A DNA stretch of 64,000 bases, taken from assembly GCA_963575745.1 (NCBI GenBank), contig CAUYUJ010015518.1, positions 228,845-292,844 of the forward strand, in the 5' to 3' direction. Made by a program: the position numbers and the translations under genes. The notes below the pieces were generated by a model, which had not been told where the DNA came from, ran no database searches, and was given only the letters and a program-made list of their open reading frames with translations. Numbering within the stretch: the first letter of the stretch is position 1; each line of letters opens with the position of its first letter. Below, in pieces: positions 43,793 to 56,722 of this stretch. The DNA comes from Prorocentrum cordatum. Its lineage: Eukaryota > Sar > Dinophyceae > Prorocentrales > Prorocentraceae.

Positions 43793-45310
43793 TCTCCTTC
43801 CCCAGTCCTGCGCACAAGCGTGCATGCGCATCGGGCGACCGCGGTGCCAACAGGAACCAGGGATAACAGAAAATGAGCCAGTCGCCCGTCCAGGCGTCGA
43901 GGTCCCCCCTGCAGAAGCAGGCGATGATTTATTGCTTTGCCGGGGAGGGTCCGGAACAGGGTGCATGGCGCGAGAAGCCAATGCAGTTTCCCTTTTGTTG
44001 TTGTATACACATACTTTGCCTTAGCATCCGCTTCGTTTTATATAGTGCACATATACATGTATATATACACATATGTATACCAGAACCATCGCGCGCTTCG
44101 CGCGCGCTCAAGTTCTAGCTAGGGTCGTGACCATCGTCATCATTAGCATCATCATCCCCGTCATCTGAATCGTCATGGTTATGGTCACCTTCGCCATCAC
44201 CAGCACAACAATCAGCATTATCACCCGTATCGTCAGCATCGTGATCACCATCGCCATCGTTGTCGTCGTATTTTTCAGCATATCATCTGCATCAGCAATA
44301 TCTTGTTGGTCGTCGTCGGCGTCGCCGTCGGCATAGTCATCGTCATCATCATCAGCGCCATCGCCGTCGTCATCCCCGGTCCACTGCAGCCTCTTACCCT
44401 TCTCCTTTTCCCCGTTTCTATGTTCCCATCATCTTATACTCATCATTTTCTTCGTCGGCGTCTCCCTGAAGAAAGGATCCCTTTTCCTTCACCTCCTCAT
44501 CTTCTTCGTCTTCTTCCTCCTCCTCCTCCTCCCTGTCTTCCCCGCTCTTCGGTGTGTCCCTCCTTGTGTTCCTTCACCTACTTAACCTCCTTCCTCCTCT
44601 CGAGCCCTATTCATCCTGCGCTCCCCATCCCTCCTCGTTCTCAGCTTCCCTCCCCGAGCCAGAGAATGAGAAAACAGTATAATCTAACAAGAACAATGTC
44701 CCTCCTCCTCTTCCCCCTCCCCCCTCTTCGTCCTCCTGATATTCCTCCCCCTCCTCCCCTCCTCCTCCTCCTCCTCCTCCTCCTCCTCCTCCTCCTCCTC
44801 CTCTTGTCCTCCTCCTCTCCTCCTCTCTCCTCCTCCTCCTCCTCCTTGTCCTCTCCTTCCTCCTCCTCCTCCTCCTCTTCTCTCAACGCACCCAGTACAC
44901 GGGTGCCTGTTGGAACGCGTGCCAGGAGCCTTTTTTGGGAAACATTGTGGCAGTCTCTGGAGCCTCTCCGGGCCTTCCTTTGGAGTCCTTCGGGGTCTTT
45001 GTTGGTCAGTCTGAGAGTCCATTTCGGCCGTTCCGGGTCCCTCTTGGCTCGTCGTGGGGAGCTTAGCCCGTCTTGGGGCCCTCCTGGGGCCCTCTCCGAC
45101 CATGTAGGAATCCTCTGGTTGCCCCCTCGGGCTTCCTGGGGGCTCTCTTGGGCCGTCTTGTAGCTCTTCTGTGCCGCTCGAAGCTCTCTTCAGCCCATCT
45201 TGGAACCCTCTTTGGGGCCTCTGGGGCCGTCTGGGGCCCATTTTGGTAACCTCTTGGGCCGTCGCGACCGCTGGTAGAACTGAAAAGCGAAGCTCCCAGA
45301 AATTATCCCG
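43793..45310. other. Spacer of unit 2, no gene seen
   Basis: Same order as 32127-33690 in unit 1: ATC-rich, then TTC/TCC-rich (44480-44880), then GGGCCGTCTTGG-type repeats. Confidence 0.5.
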
Positions 45311-45319
45311 GCAAAGCAA

Positions 45320-46982
45320 CCTAACAGCGATGTGTAGGAGCATATCTGGAAGCATTCTCCTTACGATTCAGATGAGAAACCTGTTGTAGAATTCTGCTGT
45401 TCTCGCAGTCGTAGTCGCATTCGCGATGGCGGTCGCAGTGGCAACGGCAGTCGCAGTCACAGCCTCAGCCTCAGCCTGCCTCAGCCTCAGCCTCAGCCTC
45501 CTCAGCCTCAGCCTCAGCCTGCTTCAGCCTCAGCCTCAGTCTGCCTTCAGCCTCGGCCTCAGCCTCAGCCTGCCTCAGCCTCAGCCTGCATCAGCCTCAG
45601 CCTCAGCCTCAGCCTGCCTCAGCATCAGCCTGCCTCAGCCTCAGCCTCAGCCTGCCTCAGCCTCAGCCTCAGCCTGCTTCAGCCTCAGCCTCAGTCTGCC
45701 TTCAGCCTCGGCCTCAGCCTCAGCCTGCCTCAGCCTCAGCCTGCATCAGCCTCAGCCTCAGCCTCAGCCTGCCTCAGCATCAGCCTGCAGCCTCAGCCTC
45801 AGCCTGCCTCTGCCTCAGCCTCAGCCTGCTTCAGCCTCAGCCTCAGTCTGCCTCGGCCTCGGCCTCAGCCTCAGCCTGCCTCAGCCTCAGCCTCATCAGC
45901 CAGCCTCAGCCTCAGCCTGCCTCAGCATCAGCCTGCCTCAGCCTCAGCCTCAGCCTGCCTCAGCAGCCTCAGCCTGCTTCAGCCTCAGCCTCAGTCTGCC
46001 TTCAGCCTCGGCCTCAGCCTCAGCCTGCCTCAGCCTCAGCCTGCATCAGCCTCAGCCTCAGCCTCAGCCTGCCTCAGCCTCAGCTCAGCCTGCCTCAGCC
46101 TCAGCCTCAGCCTGCTTCAGCCTCAGCCTCAGTCTGCCTTCAGCCTCGGCCTCAGCCTCAGCCTGCCTCAGCCTCAGCCTGCATCAGCCTCAGCCTCAGC
46201 CTCAGCCTCAGCCTGCAGCATCAGCCTGCCTCAGCCTCAGCCTCAGCCTGCCTCAGCCTCAGCCTCAGCCTGCTTCAGCCTCAGCCTCAGTCTGCCTTCA
46301 GCCTCGCCTCAGCCTCAGGCTGCCTCAGCCTCAGCCTGCATCAGCCTCAGCCTCAGCCTCAGCCTGCCTCAGCATCAGCCTGCCTCAGCCTCAGCCTCAG
46401 CCTGCCTCAGCCTCAGTCTCAGCCTGCTTCAGCCTCAGCCTCAGTCTGCCTTCAGCCTCGGCCTCAGCCTCAGCCTGCCTCAGCCTCAGCCTCAGCATCA
46501 GCCTGCCTCAGCATTCAACAGCATGTGGCCCGGGAATGGAGTTCTGGGAACTCGAAGAACACTAAGTGGCCTACAGTTGGCTCCGGGCATTCAAAATCAT
46601 GCCCAGGAATGGAGTTCTGGGATCTCGAAGACCACGAAGTGGCCTACAGTTGGCTCCGGGCATTCAAAATGTGGCCCGGGAATGGAGTTCTGGGATTTCG
46701 AAGAGCACGAAGTGACCTACAGTTGGCTCCGGGCATTCAAAATGTGGCCCGGGAATGGAGTTCCTGGGAACTCGAAGACCACGAAGTGGCCTACAGTTGG
46801 CTCCGGGCATTCAGAATGTGGCCCGGGAATGGAGTTCTGGGACCTCCAAGACCACGAAGTGTGTAACTGTTGGTTTAAAAAAAGTCCCCGGCACCCTCCC
46901 CCGGATCGCGTCCAGACCACCCTGGGGCGTCATGATGCTCTCTTTTGACCCTACTAGAAACCTATCAGTCTTCGCTGTTAGG
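45320..46982 (+). mobile_element. Large M74 element, unit 2
   Basis: About 1.66 kb absent from unit 1, where the site reads CCCAGAAATATTCG. The ends carry a 10-bp inverted repeat, CCTAACAGCG (45320-45329) and CGCTGTTAGG (46973-46982). 45440-46515 is a CAGCCT hexamer array. 46523-46865 is five units of a 74-bp repeat (GTGGCCCGGGAATGGAGTTC, CTGGGAACTCGAAGACC, AAGTGGCCTACAGTTGGCTC). Long Ala/Ser/Gln-rich frames follow from the hexamer. The right flank starts AATATT, as at the unit 1 insertion. Confidence 0.85.
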
Positions 46983-46999
46983 TAATATTCGTTTTTCTT

Positions 47000-47930
47000 T
47001 GCGACATGCTTAATTTTTGCCTTTGGAGGGCCTTCTCAGCGGCCTCTTAGACAGTCGTGGGGGGTTCATTTTGGGCCTCTTGTGGCCCGTCTGGGACCCC
47101 ATTTCGGCTGTCCCAAGCCCCTCTTGGCATGTCATGGGTAGCTGAGCCGTCTTGGGGCCCTCATGGAGCCCGCTCCGACCATGTAGGGATCCTCCAGTGG
47201 CTCTCTCGGGCCCCCTGGGGACTCTCTCGGGCTGTTTTGGAGGAGCCCACTTGGGGGCCTCGTGGGCCGCGATTTGGGGAGCATTTGGGGCCGACGTGGT
47301 CGCCGATGGAACACAAGAAGCGAATATCATAGAAATGTGTATTATTTCCATGGGGAATGCTCGTTTCTTGCACCAGGGAGCCTTCTCAGCGGCCTCCTGG
47401 ACCGTCTTCAGGGAGTCCTGGTAGGTTGTTTTTGAACCCTCTGGGAGCCCAGTTCGGCCGTTCCGGGTCACTCTTCGCCCGTCATGGAGACCTCAGCCCG
47501 TCTTGGGGCCCTTTGGGGCCCTCTCCGACCATGTAGGAATCCTCCGGTTGCCCCCTCGGGGTTCCTGGGGGCTCTCTTGGGCCGTGTTGGCTCTCTTGTG
47601 CTGCTTGAAGCTCTCTCCGGGCCGTCTGGGGGCCCTCTTGGGGGCCTCTGGGGCTGTCTGGGGCTCATTTTGGGAGCCTCCGGGGCCGTCGCGGCCGCTG
47701 GTAGGATTGAAAAGCAAATATCCAAGAATTATGCGTCTTTCCATCGGAAATGCTTGATTTTTGCCGCGCTCTTCAGCCACCTTCCAGACAACCTGGGGCG
47801 CTTTTGGCGCCTCTTGGGCCAGCTGGGGAGCCTGGGGGGGTCTGGGGCCCCTTCTGAACGGAGCCCTCAAGGCCCCCCCGGCCCCCCATACGAACCAGAG
47901 GCAGCAGTTCTGGGCCCTCCCCCAGCCTAC
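47000..47930 (+). repeat. GGGCCGTCTTGG-type repeats, unit 2
   Basis: Counterpart of 33700-34600 with two block-level length differences (about 175 bp gained near 47070 and about 117 bp missing near 47764). Confidence 0.6.
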
Positions 47931-47932
47931 TC

Positions 47933-47934
<2 letters not shown>

Positions 47935-47978
<44 letters not shown>

Positions 47979-48545
47979 CATAATCTAATATAATATAATA
48001 TAGTATAACATAATATAATATAATATGACATGGTATAATATAATATGATATAGTATAAATATAATATATTATATTAATAATAACATAATAATATAATATA
48101 ATATAAACTAATATAAACATATAATATAATATAATATAATACAATATAATACAATTAAATATAATAAATATAGTATAATATATATAATCTACTATAATAT
48201 AATATATTATAAATATAATACTACTATAATATAATATGATATTGATATATCTACTATCGTATATCATATAACATAATATGATAATAATATAGTATATATA
48301 CTATAATATGATATGATATAATATAATCTAATATAATATAATAATATACAAAATATAATATAATAGAATATAATATAATAAATATTAATACTATATACTA
48401 TATTATAATATACTACACTAGTAACAAATTTATTTAATGTAATTAATATTAATATAATATCATATAATATATATATATGTAATATAATATAATATCATAT
48501 AATAGAATATAATATGTTATATATATATATGCATATATATATATA
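47935..48545 (-). repeat. AATAT pentamer satellite, unit 2 (inverted relative to unit 1)
   Basis: About 600 bp of AATAT/TAATA repeats. Flanking sequence is in the same orientation as in unit 1, but the satellite is the reverse complement. Confidence 0.9.
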
Positions 48546-48649
48546 TACATATACATACACACATAGCCCGCCTTAGCATCCGCTTCTGCGCCCCCTATCC
48601 CCTCAGCCCCCCCGCGGTCATCCAAGCGACGCCGCCCCCCCCCCTTCAG

Positions 48650-50187
48650 GACCCCGGCCGGCGCCGCCTCGCCCTGGCTGCTGGGTTCCGCGGCCCTGGC
48701 CGCTGCGTCCGTGGCCAGCGGCAGGAGGCCAGGCCGCGGCCCGCGCCGCGCGCTGCCCGCGGCGACGGCCGTGGTGGAGGCGCCCGCCGCCGCGGCGGAG
48801 GAGGCCCCGCAGGCCCCGCCGCCCTTCGACCCGGCCAAGGCCGGCATCGTTGGGCCCACCTCGAGTCGGGGCTCAAGAGACAGGGGTCCGTGCAAGCGGG
48901 GGTCCGTCCGAGCGCTGGGCCCTGCAGCATCCTGCAGAGCCAGGGCTGCACTGGCCCGGTCTTTTGAGTGCGCGAGTTTGCAGGACCCTGCAGGAGTTTG
49001 CAGCATCTTGCGCGAGGCCCGACCGACCCGGCTTTGGATGGACCCAGGTCAGTAGGTCCCCGATCGAGGATCGCGCGGGTGGTGCTGGGGGGTGACCTAT
49101 AGTTAACCGGGGGGTGAAGAAAGAAGGCCCCCAAGGGGCCCTTCTCTTCACCACCCACTTGGGACCCCCCCCCTCTTACCACGCGCCCGAGAGGAAGGAA
49201 GACCGGCACGAGCTCAAGGGAGGACTAGGTGCCGCTACCGCTGCCATTACCCACCTCCTCGACGCCGCGGCCGGATTCGCCGCTGGATCCTGGTGAGAGT
49301 GCGCCCTGGGCGTGGCCCAGGGAGTGGCGGCATTGGTCTTTTTGATCTCTCATAGAGAGATTAACTGGTCGAGGGTCCGCGCGGATCTCTTGGGTCTGCG
49401 CTGGACCCCCAACGGCGGCGCCTCCGGCGCCGCGAGGTCCAGCGCCGATGCGAGGTATCCGCGCGGGCCTTCGAAAGTTAATGTTATACCGTGTCGCCTT
49501 CTTCTGCTGACCCCATCCCCGCTTCGAAAGCACTGGTCCCGCTGCCCGACCTGCCCCCCCCCCCGCCCCCCCAGGCGGGGATTGATGCCGGCCCCGTCGG
49601 ATTTTGCGGCGTCCATCCTGGCCTCGAGGGGGTAGGCTGGTGTCGCCAAGGAACCCTGGCCCGCTGGGGATGGGGATGGGGACGGGCCTGACGATGCCGA
49701 CAAGGCGGTCGGCGTGACGGCGCCCCTGGGCTACTTCGATCCGCTGGGGTTCTGCCAGGTCGGCGACTACGCAGGCTTCCACAAGCTCCGCAGCTCCGAG
49801 CTGAAGCACGGGCGCGTCGCCATGATGGCCGCCTTCGGGACCGCTTTCCAGCACTTCGTGAAGCTCCCGGGCTTCGAGCAGACCCCTGCAGGGCTCGGGG
49901 CGCTCACCGACCCTACGGGTGTGCTCGGGTTCACCTGCCTCATCCTCCCCATCGCCGCGTTCACGGAGAGCGTGTACTGGAAGGATGACGACCTGTCCAA
50001 GGAGCCCGGCAACTTTGGGGACCCGGGAGACTGGGCGGGGCTCTTCGGCGCCTTCGGCGGCGGCTACAGCGACGAGATTCGGAACAAGGAGCTCAACAAC
50101 GGCCGCATGGGAATGATTTCGGTCATGGGAATCCTGCTGGCGGAGATTGCCACCGGCAAGGACGGCATCCAGCAGTTCGGCCTCTGA
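48650..50187 (+). CDS. Light-harvesting chlorophyll a/c-binding protein, copy 2
   Basis: Exon 2 (48650-48839) and exon 3 (49705-50187) correspond exactly to copy 1. The 160 residues from exon 3 are identical to copy 1, with only three silent base changes (in DDL, NF and MIS codons). The targeting segment has changed residues: SAALAAASVASG replaces STALAAASVAGG and EEAPQAP replaces EEAPEAP. The three-helix core, both chlorophyll-ligand motifs and the stop are intact, so the copy should be functional if its N-terminal exon is present. The acceptor before exon 2 has a longer C run (CCCCCCCCCCTTCAG). The intron between exons 2 and 3 contains an IR1 element at 49359-49486. Confidence 0.85.
49359..49486. 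mobile_element. IR1 element in the LHC copy 2 intron
   Basis: Same position and structure as 36241-36368; ends CCTTCGAAAGTTAATG. Confidence 0.8.
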
Positions 50188-50610
50188 GCGCACCGCGGAG
50201 ATCTGAGGGTGGATGGGTCACTGCGCTGGTGCTGCTCCCGGCCAGCCCATGAATCGGGCTGGCCGAGGGAGGCGCAGATTCCAGCGGGCTTCTGCTCTGT
50301 AGGAGCAGGAGGATTCGAACGGTTTTCGCCGGAAGACGAGCAGGCAGCATGGCGCGGCCCGTCAAGTCTCCTCCGGCCGCACGGCAGTCTGCTGCAGTTT
50401 TCGAAGCCCGCTGCGGCTTCAGGACCCCATTGCTCAGTCCTCCCCGTACCGCTGCGGTGGCTATGGGCTCGTGGCTGCCGTACCGCGTGCCGGGGCGCGG
50501 AAAATCTTGGCCGCGCAGTCGTCCGCCAGGCCGCAGTGCCAGCGGCAGGAGGCGCCAGCGGCGGCGCCATGGTGATCACCCTCCACGGGCCTCGAAGAAG
50601 AACCAATTGC

Positions 50611-50662
50611 ACAAACATAAACTGGTAAGGATCCGCGCTGGCCTTCGACGGTTTATGTATAT
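50611..50662. mobile_element. Deletion derivative of IR1, unit 2
   Basis: Same sequence as 37491-37541. Confidence 0.6.
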
Positions 50663-51061
50663 GCAGTTTTTTCTCCTAGGGCCGCAGTGGCCATCAAGCG
50701 GCAGCAACGCCAACGACAAGTTTGACCAGCCGCCTCCCTCCCCCTCTTTCTCCCCCTGGGCCCCGTAGACTTCTGCTGTTCCAACTTGCTTTAGCTATGA
50801 TTGCCAGAAAGAAATTCGAGCACCAACGAAATACGGAAACTAATAGGCTTTCCCGTGTCGGGCCTTGGGAGGCGATACTCGTTCGACACTTTGCCAGCGT
50901 GCGGAAAATCTTGGCCGCGCAGTCGTCCGCCCGGCCGCAGTGCTAGCAGCAGGAGGCGCCATGGGCCGCACCATGGTTATCACTCTCAACGGGTCTCGTG
51001 GCTCGCACATGTGGCTCAGGTGTTGCTTTGAATTCGTGGAAGAAGAAGAAGAAGAAAACAA

Positions 51062-51230
51062 CGCCATTAACATACACTTTTGGCGCTCCGCGCGGATTTC
51101 TTGGATCCGCGCTGGGCCGCCCCCGGCGGCGCCGCCGGCGCCGCCCCTGGCGCGCGCCGCGCGCCAGGGAGGGGGGCCCAGCGCAGATCCAAGAAATCCG
51201 CGGGTAGCGCCAACACATTATGTTAATGCC
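51062..51230. mobile_element. IR1 element, unit 3
   Basis: Same as 37938-38106, preceded by one extra GAA. Confidence 0.85.
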
Positions 51231-51462
51231 GTCTTTTCTGTTTCAAATCCCTGCGCCCACCGCAGGCTCACCCGCGGCCCCTCGTGCCCTTGCTGACGAA
51301 CGAACAACACACACACACACCCATACCCACAGGGGGGGGCGGGGAGGGCCACGGGTGCGTGCTGTCGGATTGGGGGTCCCGCTGGAACGGGAGCCTCCCT
51401 CGGGGTCCGACAGCCCGCACTCAATACTCATAGCCAGCCCTCCTCCGTCCGAGCTCCCTATG

Positions 51463-51629
51463 GTTGAGTCGGGCCTGTCCCTCTGCAGGAGGACTCTTCA
51501 AAACTGGTCCAAAAATAATGTGGGGACGACTTCCTGGGACTTTTGTGGGAGCATGTCTGGAGCATTGCTCGACAATTGTGCTTTTTCGTCCCAAGTATCC
51601 CCCTGTATGGGGGACGTGCCCGACCTGGA
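51463..51629. mobile_element. IR2 element, unit 3
   Basis: Flanked by CCCTATG at 51456-51462 and 51630-51636. Confidence 0.85.
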
Positions 51630-51687
51630 CCCTATGTATGGGTGTGGGCGTCTGCTCTTCGCTCGTCGCTCGCAGCGCGCCGGCCCG

Positions 51688-51823
51688 ATGGCCGCCTTCG
51701 TGCCCTCGGCGGCCGCGGCCAGCCCGGCGGCGCAGCCGCTGCGGGCGGTGCCCCTCGGCTCGGCGGCGCCCGCGGCGGCCGCCGGCGCCCGCGCGCCGGG
51801 CGGCGGCGCGCGGACCTCGGGGG
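51688..51823 (+). CDS. Candidate N-terminal exon of LHC copy 3
   Basis: Identical in translation to the unit 2 candidate (MAAFVPSAAAASPAAQPLRA onwards). Same reservations about phase and distance. Confidence 0.3.
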
Positions 51824-52384
51824 GCAAGGCGAGGGGGGGGATGTCGGCCACGCGCGGCCACGCCCTTCTGAGAGGCCCCCCCTGCTCGGAAGGCGCGGGC
51901 CCGATTTATGTATAAATCTATAGATGCGAGGCCGGCGCCTTCTGAGCAGCAGCCTCCTGTTACGAGGCCCTTCCCCCCTCCCCCCAGCCCCTTTGTGCGC
52001 GCCGCCAGGGCTGGGCGGTGGCACAGCACGGGGGCCTCGTGTGCCCTCGCAGGTTGGTCTTTGGCGTCGATTGGCGTCGGTTCGCGTCTGGGGGTGGATG
52101 GGCTAGCGCCGATTTCGCGCCGATTTCGCGTCGGTTTCGCGTCGGCTTAGCGCCGGTTTCGCGTCGGTTTAGCGTCCTGTTAGCGTCGTCTAGCGTCGAC
52201 TCGCAAGAGCCGACAATGGGAGGCTCCCGTGAGTTGCCAGGAGCGTGCGGTTTTGCCACTGTGGACCCATCGCCGATCTGTCGGCGATGCAGCGCCGCTT
52301 CCCGCTCGACGTTTCCCCACTGAGCTGGTCCCCCCATGCTGAGATCACCGCTGGGGTTGCTACGGGGATATGGGGGGTTTATCT

Positions 52385-52633
52385 GGTTGGCCCGGGGTGG
52401 GGTCCAGCGAAAGGGGGTGGTACAGCAGATTTGGTGCAATAGATTTGTGGGGTTGCAATAGAATCGGATTGTGCAATACATTCCGGGACGTCAGTATATT
52501 GATGGGTTTTTGTGTGCAATACATTGAATGCAATACAGTGCAATACAATTCTTTGGCGCAATACGTTTGCAATACAATCGCCCCAACCCTATTGCACCAC
52601 CCCCTTTCAGCTGGATCTCCTTTTGGGTCAACC
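52385..52633. mobile_element. IR4 element, unit 3
   Basis: As in unit 2, with GATGGGTTTTTG in place of GATGTTTTTTG inside. Confidence 0.85.
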
Positions 52634-53784
52634 AAGGCTTAGAAGCGGATGCGGAGGCGGGTTATATGTGGCCTACATTGAACATCCATAGTAAGGGCGG
52701 GTAACCTTCCAAAAGGCACCCTTGCGTGCTTGCCGTTCCAGGGGTCTTGCGTCCTTGCAGCGCGTCCTTACTACAGCTTTCGGTTGTAACCTGTCACAGA
52801 AGTGGGTTACAAGTGCTTTTAGTGGCTTCGCGGAGGAACTGTACAGATCTGGTCGACGTGGGCGGAACCCATTCGGTAGAGTTTTCTAATCATATTCTGG
52901 GTCAGGCCAGCTAATTAGCTATTCCCATTGCAATATTTTCATTACCCGGACCCCCCCCCCTAAACCAGACCCCCCCCAGGGACGCTCCGGTTGCTTTTCG
53001 GACGTCCCGGCGGCCCCCTGGACGCCCTTGGAAAAGGTCCGCCGGCCCTTCAGGGCCTCCCAGGGCGCCTTGCCGGGCCTTGCAAGCAGACTATAGGCGA
53101 TCCGAGGGGTCATCGGAGAGGCGCAAGAGAGACCCAGAACAGCACAAGAGCGCTCCTAGAGGAACCTGGATGGTCCGAAGACGGCCCAAGAGGCCCCCAA
53201 GACGTCCCAAGAGGCCGTTAAGAGAGCCCCGAAGAAGCACAAATCGATCCATTCTCTAAGGGAAATGTATTTGTTTAGTATATCTGCTTTGGGGGTCTTC
53301 GCAGCGTCCAAGACGGCCAGATGGGCCCCCGATATCGCCCCAAGTCGGCCCAAGAGGCCCCCCAGAGGGTGTGAAGACGGCCCAAGAGGGCCCCAAGACT
53401 TCCCCAGAGAGCCCCGAGACTGCCCACAAGAAGTCCAAGATGCCCCCAGAAGGCTCCCAAGAGAGACCCACGAAAGCCATGGGAGACCCCCAAGAAGGCC
53501 ATTGGAGGATTCCACGAGGGCCCTAGATGGCTTCAGAAGACCTCTGGAGGGCCGAGCTGACCCGACGATCTTGGTCCCACGCTTGCGGCTCGAGGTTTCA
53601 GTTCCTCGATCGAGAGAGACAGGCAATGAATCTAGATTCGAAGTTCGACGATCGAAGATTTTTTGAGTGCCTGGGGCCCTCCAGGCATTCAGGAAGCGAC
53701 CGGACATCGATTTGTTCGGAGCAACTGCGATTTCTTCGGCCTGTATGGGAATGCTCTTTACTTCCTCACAGGACCTTCGCGCGT

Positions 53785-56722
53785 GAAAATTAGCCTGACG
53801 AGGGACCCGACCATATGCAGGTGTGAGTACCGCAATAGTGCTTCACTTTCTCGGTGGCGATCCCTATGAGGCAACGAACCGTGCTAGGGGTGTGCCGACA
53901 TGAATGGCGCGGTACACAACGCGAGCGAAAACGATTGATCTGAGTACGTAGGGAGACTGAGCGCGGGTGTTTCTGAGCGCGAGTGCATCTGACTGTGAAT
54001 GAATCTGCGTGTGGGCGAGTCTACGTGCATGAATGCGAGTACGACAAAGCATGGTGCAATTGTATATGACTGTGAATACTTTGAGAACGACTGCCTCTGA
54101 GTACTCGCGACGCTGGGCGTGGCCGCCGCAAGGAGCTTCCCCGGGACTCTCCGACGGCATCGCCCGCGCGCCGCAACGCCAATGTCGGCGCGCCCCCCCG
54201 CGAGGATCGCGCCCGCTTCCTCCCCTTCTTTTACTCCCTCTTTGCCCGCGCACTCAAAAGTCCAAGGCTGCGGGCGCAGCGCAGCGCGGAGTCCCCGCGA
54301 CGCGCGCAGGTCGCCCCGGAGGGGTCCCAGCGACGCGCGCGGGTCGTCCGCTGCGCGGAGCAAAGAGAGCCAGCTGGCTGGCTGATAGCGGGCAAGGCTC
54401 TTGCCGCTGGGCAAAGCGACGACGGGCGAGCGAGACGCTGGGCAGAACGCAGCACGGAACCCCCGCGACGCGCGCTGGTCGCCCCAGAGGGGTCCCAGCG
54501 ACGCGCGCGGGTCGTCCGCCGCGCGGAGCAGAGAGAAAGCTAGCTGGCTGGCTGGGACGTTCGGTGGGGCTCCATATGGGGCCACGAAGCGCTGTGCTGG
54601 GTGGGGGAGACGCATGCAGTTCCCCGTGGGGCCACAAAACGTGTGAGGGGTGGGCCGATATGAATGGCGGGGGCGCCTTCGGATTGTGCCACGGAGACCT
54701 TCGGCGGAGCTCCTGCGGGGCCACGAAACTTGTGAGGGGTGGGCCGACATGGGTGGCGGGGCCGCATGCGTACTGTGCCACGGGGCCCTTCGGCGGAGCT
54801 CCTATGGGGCCACGAAGCGTGTGACGGAGACCTTCGGCGGAGCTCCTATGGGGCCACGAAGCGTGTGAGGGGTGGGCCGACATGAATGGCGGGGGCGCAT
54901 GCGGACTGTGCCACTGGGACCTTCGGCGGAGCTCCGATGGGGCCATGAAGCGTGTGAGGGGTGATTCGACATGAATGACGGGGACGCATGCGGACTGTGC
55001 CACGGAAGCCTTCGGCGGAGCTCCTGTGGGGCCACGAAACGTGTGAGGGGTGGGCCGAATTGAATTGCGGGGACGCATGCGGACTGTGCCATTGTCACCT
55101 TCGGCGCAGCCCCTATGGGACCACGAAGCGTGTGAGGGGTGGGCCGAAATGAGTGTGCGGGACGCATGCGGACTGTCCCATTGGGACTTTCGGCAGCGCT
55201 CCTATGTGGCCACGAAACGTGTGAGGGGTGTGCCGAAATGGGTGTGCGGGACGCACGCGGGCACACCCACTGGGATCTTCAGCGGAGCTCCTCGTGGGGC
55301 CACGAAACGTGTGGGGCGTCTGCCGAAATAGGTGTGCGGGGCGCATGCGGGCACGTCCCAACTTCGGCGGAGCTCCTTATGAGGTCACGAAGCGTGTGAA
55401 GGGTGTGCCGAAATGGGCGTGCGGGACGCATGCGGGCACACCCACTGGGACCTTCGGTGGAGCTCCCTATGGGGCCACGAAATGTGTGAGGGGTGCGCCG
55501 AAATGGGTGTGCGGGGCGCATGCGGGCACACCCACTGGGACCTTCGGTGGAGTTCCTTATGGGGCCACGAAGCGTGTGAGGGGTGTGCCGACATGGGTGT
55601 GCGGGACGCATGCGGGCACACCCACTGGGACCTTCGGCGGAGCTCCCTATGGGGCCACGAAGCGTGTGAGGGGTGTGCCGAAATGGGTGTGCGGGACGCA
55701 TGCGGGCACACCCACTGGGACCTTCGGCGGAGCTCCCTATGGGGCCACGAAGCGTGTTGGGTGTGCGGGACGCATGCGGGCACACCCACTGGGACCTTCG
55801 GCGGAGCTCCCTATGGGGCCACGAAGCGTGTGAGGGGTGTGCCGAAATGGGCGTGCGGGACGCACGCGGGCATACCCAGTGGGATCTTCAGCGGAGCTCC
55901 TCATGGGGCCACGAAACGTGTGAGGGGTGTGCCGACATGGGTGTGCGGGACGCATGCGGGCACTCCCACAGGGACGTTCGGTGGAGCTCCTTATGGGGCC
56001 ACGAAGCGTGTGAAGGGTGTGCCGACATGGGTGTGCGGGACGCATGCGGGCACACCCACTGGGATCTTCAGCGGAGCTCCTCATGGGGCCACGAAGCGTG
56101 TGAGGGGTGTGCCGAAATGGGTGTGCGGGACGCATGCGGGCACACCCACTGGGACCTTCGGCGGAGCTCCCTATGGGGTCCACGAAACGTGTGAGGGGTG
56201 TGCCGAGATGGGTGTGCGGGACGCATGCGGGCACACCCACTGGGACCTTCGGTGGAGCTCCCTATGGGGCCACGAAACGTGTGAGGGGTGTGCCGAAATG
56301 GGTGTGCGGGACGCATGCGGGCACATCCACTGGGACCTTCGGTGGAGCTCCCTATGGGGCCACGAAACGTGTGAGGGGTGTGCCGAAATTGGTGTGCGGG
56401 ACGCATGCGGGCACACCCAGTGGGACCTTCGGCGGAGCTCCCTATGGGGCCACGGAGCGTGTGAGGGGGGTGCCGACATGGGTGTGCGGGACGTATGCGG
56501 GCACACCCACTGGGATCTTCAGCGGAGCTCCCCATGGGGCCACGAAGCGTGTGAGGGGTGTGCCGAAATGAGTGATGATGGTGGTGATGATGATGATGAC
56601 GATGATGATGGTGGGAGGAGGGAGGAGGAAGGATGGGGAGGAGGAGGAGAAGAGGAGAGGAGACGCGGGCCACCGTCTCTTCAAAACGAGGACCCACCAC
56701 CACAGGATGGTTGGGAAATGAG
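53785..56722 (+). mobile_element. M90 element, unit 3
   Basis: Same insertion site as in unit 2 (left flank GAAAATTAGC, right flank GGAAATGAGC). The 90-bp array differs from unit 2 by gain, loss and shortening of units, for example a unit cut to about 60 bp near 55755. A small deletion lies near 55350. Confidence 0.85.

Larger units (their letters stand above)
37876..50996. repeat. LHC tandem unit 2 (13.1 kb)
   Basis: Second unit. Nearly identical to unit 3 over its whole length, including both large inserts (M90 and M74), so the two separated recently. Unit 1 is clearly more distant. Confidence 0.9.

Noticed and set aside
45426-46565. 379-codon Ala/Ser/Gln/Pro frame in the M74 element (and 522 codons in unit 3)
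   Set aside because: Derived from CAGCCT hexamers. Unit 3 does not preserve the frame order, so there is no sign of selection on a protein.
45320-46982. M74 as a classical cut-and-paste DNA transposon, based on the 10-bp inverted ends
   Set aside because: Not excluded, but the short copy at 31091-31255 has the conserved end on one side only and still has an 11-bp duplication, which fits retroposition better.
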